DNA of 6,100 nt from UMGS1766 sp963660915 (GTDB lineage: Bacteria; Bacillota; Clostridia; Oscillospirales; Oscillospiraceae), in NCBI GenBank assembly GCA_963660915.1, contig CAVLAO010000093.1, positions 1 through 6,100 on the forward strand, written 5' to 3'. A program made the position numbers and the translations under genes. This document shows positions 4,911 to 6,100 of the stretch, in pieces (position 1 is the first letter of the stretch; each line of letters starts with the position of its first letter). The notes under the pieces are model-generated. The model was given only the letters and a program-made list of their open reading frames with translations, had not been told where the DNA came from and did no database searches.

Positions 4911-4939
4911 ATTATATCCGCTCCTGCGTTATTTGTCAA
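4911..4939 (-). promoter_or_regulatory. Consensus promoter of antisense RNA 2
   Basis: On the - strand, TTGACA (4939-4934) and TATAAT (4916-4911) are perfect and 17 bases apart, with spacer end GGAGCGGA as in antisense promoter 1. It lies exactly 461 bases from that promoter. The terminal repeat of the downstream intergenic element starts three bases beyond its -35 box. Confidence 0.87.
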
Positions 4940-4941
4940 TA

Positions 4942-5245
4942 GCCCTCTCAGTCGCCTACGGCGACAGCTCTCCCGAAGGGAGAGCCCTTGGCAGGCCGGG
5001 AAAGCTTGCGCGAATTGAACAAAGTTTCTCCTGACGTAAAATGCCGGGCCTTGTTGTTCCGATTCACAGTTTCGATGCCGTGAATCCAGACCGCGAGGCC
5101 CGGCTGTTTTAGTGTGCGGCAGAAAGTTGCCCGATATGCCAATGGCTCCCACTTTGAGGAAGGACTCCCTCCGGCCGGAGGGAGATGTCGCGTTAGCGAC
5201 AGAGGGAGGAATCTGGCAAAGCCGTCAGGCTTTGACTGAGAGGGC
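4942..5245. repeat. MITE-like intergenic repeat with 12-bp terminal inverted repeats
   Basis: GCCCTCTCAGTC (4942-4953) is the perfect inverse of GACTGAGAGGGC (5234-5245). Between them are several hairpins: GTCGCC/GGCGAC (4951-4965), GCTCTCCC/GGGAGAGC (4967-4985), a large nested one (5036-5111), a 20-bp perfect palindrome (5165-5184), TGTCGC/GCGACA (5186-5201) and CAAAGCC/GGCTTTG (5217-5234). No transposase or convincing gene is present; long open frames through it are a by-product of its composition. Elements of this look are common between genes of Faecalibacterium-like genomes as far as I recall. It could equally be several smaller repeats side by side. Element boundaries beyond 5245 are uncertain, as CACTGACGGAGAGGG (5264-5278) resembles the terminal motif again. 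Confidence 0.62.
5036..5111. other. Nested hairpin inside the intergenic repeat
   Basis: GCCGGGCCT (5043-5051) pairs with AGGCCCGGC (5096-5104), and inside it GATTCAC (5061-5067) pairs with GTGAATC (5080-5086). TAAAA on the left and TTTTA on the right extend the outer stem after a small internal loop. This could act as a terminator in either direction or be a structured RNA. No promoter directly upstream was found. Confidence 0.5.
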
Positions 5246-5476
5246 ATGATGCTTCGGGTAAGGCACTGACGGAGAGGGCCCCCGTCACAGTAGCCACAGA
5301 TGGAGAAATGAAAAGTCGGACTTTTCAACCTGAAACAAGCTTGATTTGTTGCTTGCGTTGTATACAAGTGCTCGAAAAACACTGTCCAAATGGACACATT
5401 TTTTGAATTTGCGGCGTTTTGACGGCTTGAGAAAGTAAAAAAATCGAAAAATCATGCAAAACTTCCAAAAGAGTGC

Positions 5477-5504
5477 TTGCATTCTCAAAAATTTCCGGTA
5501 TAAT
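5477..5504 (+). promoter_or_regulatory. Promoter of the leucine-rich repeat protein gene
   Basis: TTGCAT (5477-5482) and a perfect TATAAT (5499-5504) are separated by 16 bases. Initiation near 5511 gives a leader of about 50 nt. The preceding 5288-5476 stretch is AT-rich and holds only small inverted repeats (5309-5327 and 5383-5396, the latter followed by a T run) and no convincing gene. Confidence 0.7.
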
Positions 5505-5562
5505 AAAGGCGATAAAATCAACCGGACTTCAGCGGAGATTTTTTGAGGAAAGAGGGGAACTT

Positions 5563-6072
5563 ATGTATAAAAAGCGTTTTTTGCGCCTTGTCAGCGCAGT
5601 GCTGGCCCTCAGCATGATGGCCGCACTTCTGCCGACCGCGGCGTTTGCGACCACTGCGGCGGGGCAGACGTTTGCGTATACTTATACCTACGACGATGCT
5701 GAGGGCAACCCGGTAAGCAAAACCCTCAAGTATACTGTCAACGAGGATGGCAAAACCGTTTCAGTGGCGAAGCAGGAGGATGTTTCGGGCGATGTGATAA
5801 TTCCTGAAACGGTAAAAGACGGAGAGGGTACAGAGTATACTGTTACCAGCATCGGAAACTATGCTTTTTCTGATTGCAATGCTCTGGAAAGCATTACGAT
5901 TCCATCTGCTGTTACCAGCATTGGTTCGAGTGCTTTCCACAGCTGCGAAACATTGTCAAGCGTCACATTTGAGAGTAGACTGTACCCTTTGTCAAGGACA
6001 ACTTCAAAGATGTGCCCCCTTTTATTTAGGCACAGGTCATTTTTGCTATCCCCGAAAATCATTCAGAAGTAG
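5563..6072 (+). CDS. Truncated BspA-like secreted leucine-rich repeat protein
   Basis: The 169-residue product starts at ATG 5563, preceded at about five bases by AGAGGGG (5551-5557). Residues 1-29 form a clear Sec signal peptide: basic MYKKRFLR, a hydrophobic core (LVSAVLALSMMAALL) and a probable cleavage site after AFA (27-29). Residues 36-92 form a beta-rich region (FAYTYTYDDAEGNPVSKTLKY...). Residues 93-138 hold two LRR_5/BspA-type repeats, with SIGNYAFSDCNALESITIP and SIGSSAFHSCETLSSVTF. Such proteins are surface or secreted adhesins and usually carry many more repeats and an anchoring or C-terminal domain. Here the third repeat breaks off after residue 138 and is replaced by a 31-residue tail with no repeat character (RLYPLSRTTSKMCPLLFRHR...). 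The gene therefore looks interrupted or recombined near 5972. A product may be made but is unlikely to be the full protein. Confidence 0.83.
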   Translation: MYKKRFLRLVSAVLALSMMAALLPTAAFATTAAGQTFAYTYTYDDAEGNPVSKTLKYTVNEDGKTVSVAKQEDVSGDVIIPETVKDGEGTEYTVTSIGNYAFSDCNALESITIPSAVTSIGSSAFHSCETLSSVTFESRLYPLSRTTSKMCPLLFRHRSFLLSPKIIQK

Positions 6073-6100
6073 CTCAGCTGAACCCTTAAATATAGACAAT
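5974..6100. mobile_element. Possible end of an inserted element interrupting the LRR gene
   Basis: Leucine-rich repeat coding sequence stops abruptly here and gives way to TAGACTGTACCC followed by TTTGTCAAGGACA. This loosely resembles the terminal sequences of IS150-like members of the IS3 family. No transposase frame is seen in the 127 bases left, and the other end is outside the window. The match is from memory and weak; a recombination junction or sequence from another repeat is also possible. Confidence 0.33.

Noticed and set aside
4942..5287. CRISPR array
   Set aside because: The repeated elements here are inverted hairpins of differing sequence, without regular direct repeats and spacers.
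4948..5397. 149-codon open frame on the - strand through the intergenic repeat
   Set aside because: It runs through hairpins and terminal repeats, with a translation that has no domain character; frames of this kind in repeats are often misannotated as hypothetical proteins.
5859..6062. 67-codon open frame on the - strand at the LRR gene end
   Set aside because: Crosses the junction between LRR coding sequence and the foreign tail and has no motif or ribosome binding site; not credible as a transposase remnant.

Overview
The window looks like a chromosomal segment of a gut Clostridia/Oscillospiraceae bacterium, most likely Faecalibacterium or a close relative. That guess rests on Firmicutes-type promoters and ribosome binding sites, GC-rich housekeeping genes, a clostridial-style MurC, a BspA-like leucine-rich repeat protein, and hairpin-rich intergenic repeats bounded by CCCTCTCAGTC / GACTGAGAGGG. 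The taxonomic call is from memory of such genomes, not from a search.

Layout. Bases 1-83 are the 3' part of a 5S rRNA, followed by two tandem intrinsic terminators that close an rRNA operon. An AT-rich orphan gene of unknown function (300-1373, +) has its own promoter and ends at a bidirectional terminator shared with a convergent degV-family lipid-binding protein gene (1439-2284, -, GTG start). A 328-base divergent regulatory region separates degV from murC (2613-3989, +), the UDP-N-acetylmuramate--L-alanine ligase of peptidoglycan synthesis, which ends at a strong terminator.

Bases 4049-4939 hold the most interesting part: two tandem, diverged copies of a compact module with the architecture of a type I toxin-antitoxin system. 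Each has a + strand promoter, a GAAA-loop hairpin at the predicted 5' end, a long leader, a Shine-Dalgarno sequence that can be masked by a C-rich stretch, and a 37-39 codon membrane peptide ending in Lys-Lys-Asp. Each also has a convergent consensus promoter (TTGACA-N17-TATAAT) for a roughly 100-nt antisense RNA. The two transcripts meet at a bidirectional terminator that includes the toxin stop codon. Both modules span exactly 430 bp between their outer -35 boxes and repeat with a 461-bp period. Leader and antisense RNA also share motifs in the same sense, so the leader looks like a built-in mimic of the antisense RNA.

Bases 4942-5287 contain no convincing gene. They form a MITE-like intergenic repeat with 12-bp terminal inverted repeats and many hairpins, its left end abutting the second antisense promoter. 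A good promoter then drives a secreted BspA-like leucine-rich repeat protein (5563-6072). Its repeat region breaks off at about 5972, where the sequence changes character, possibly at the border of an inserted element continuing beyond the window.
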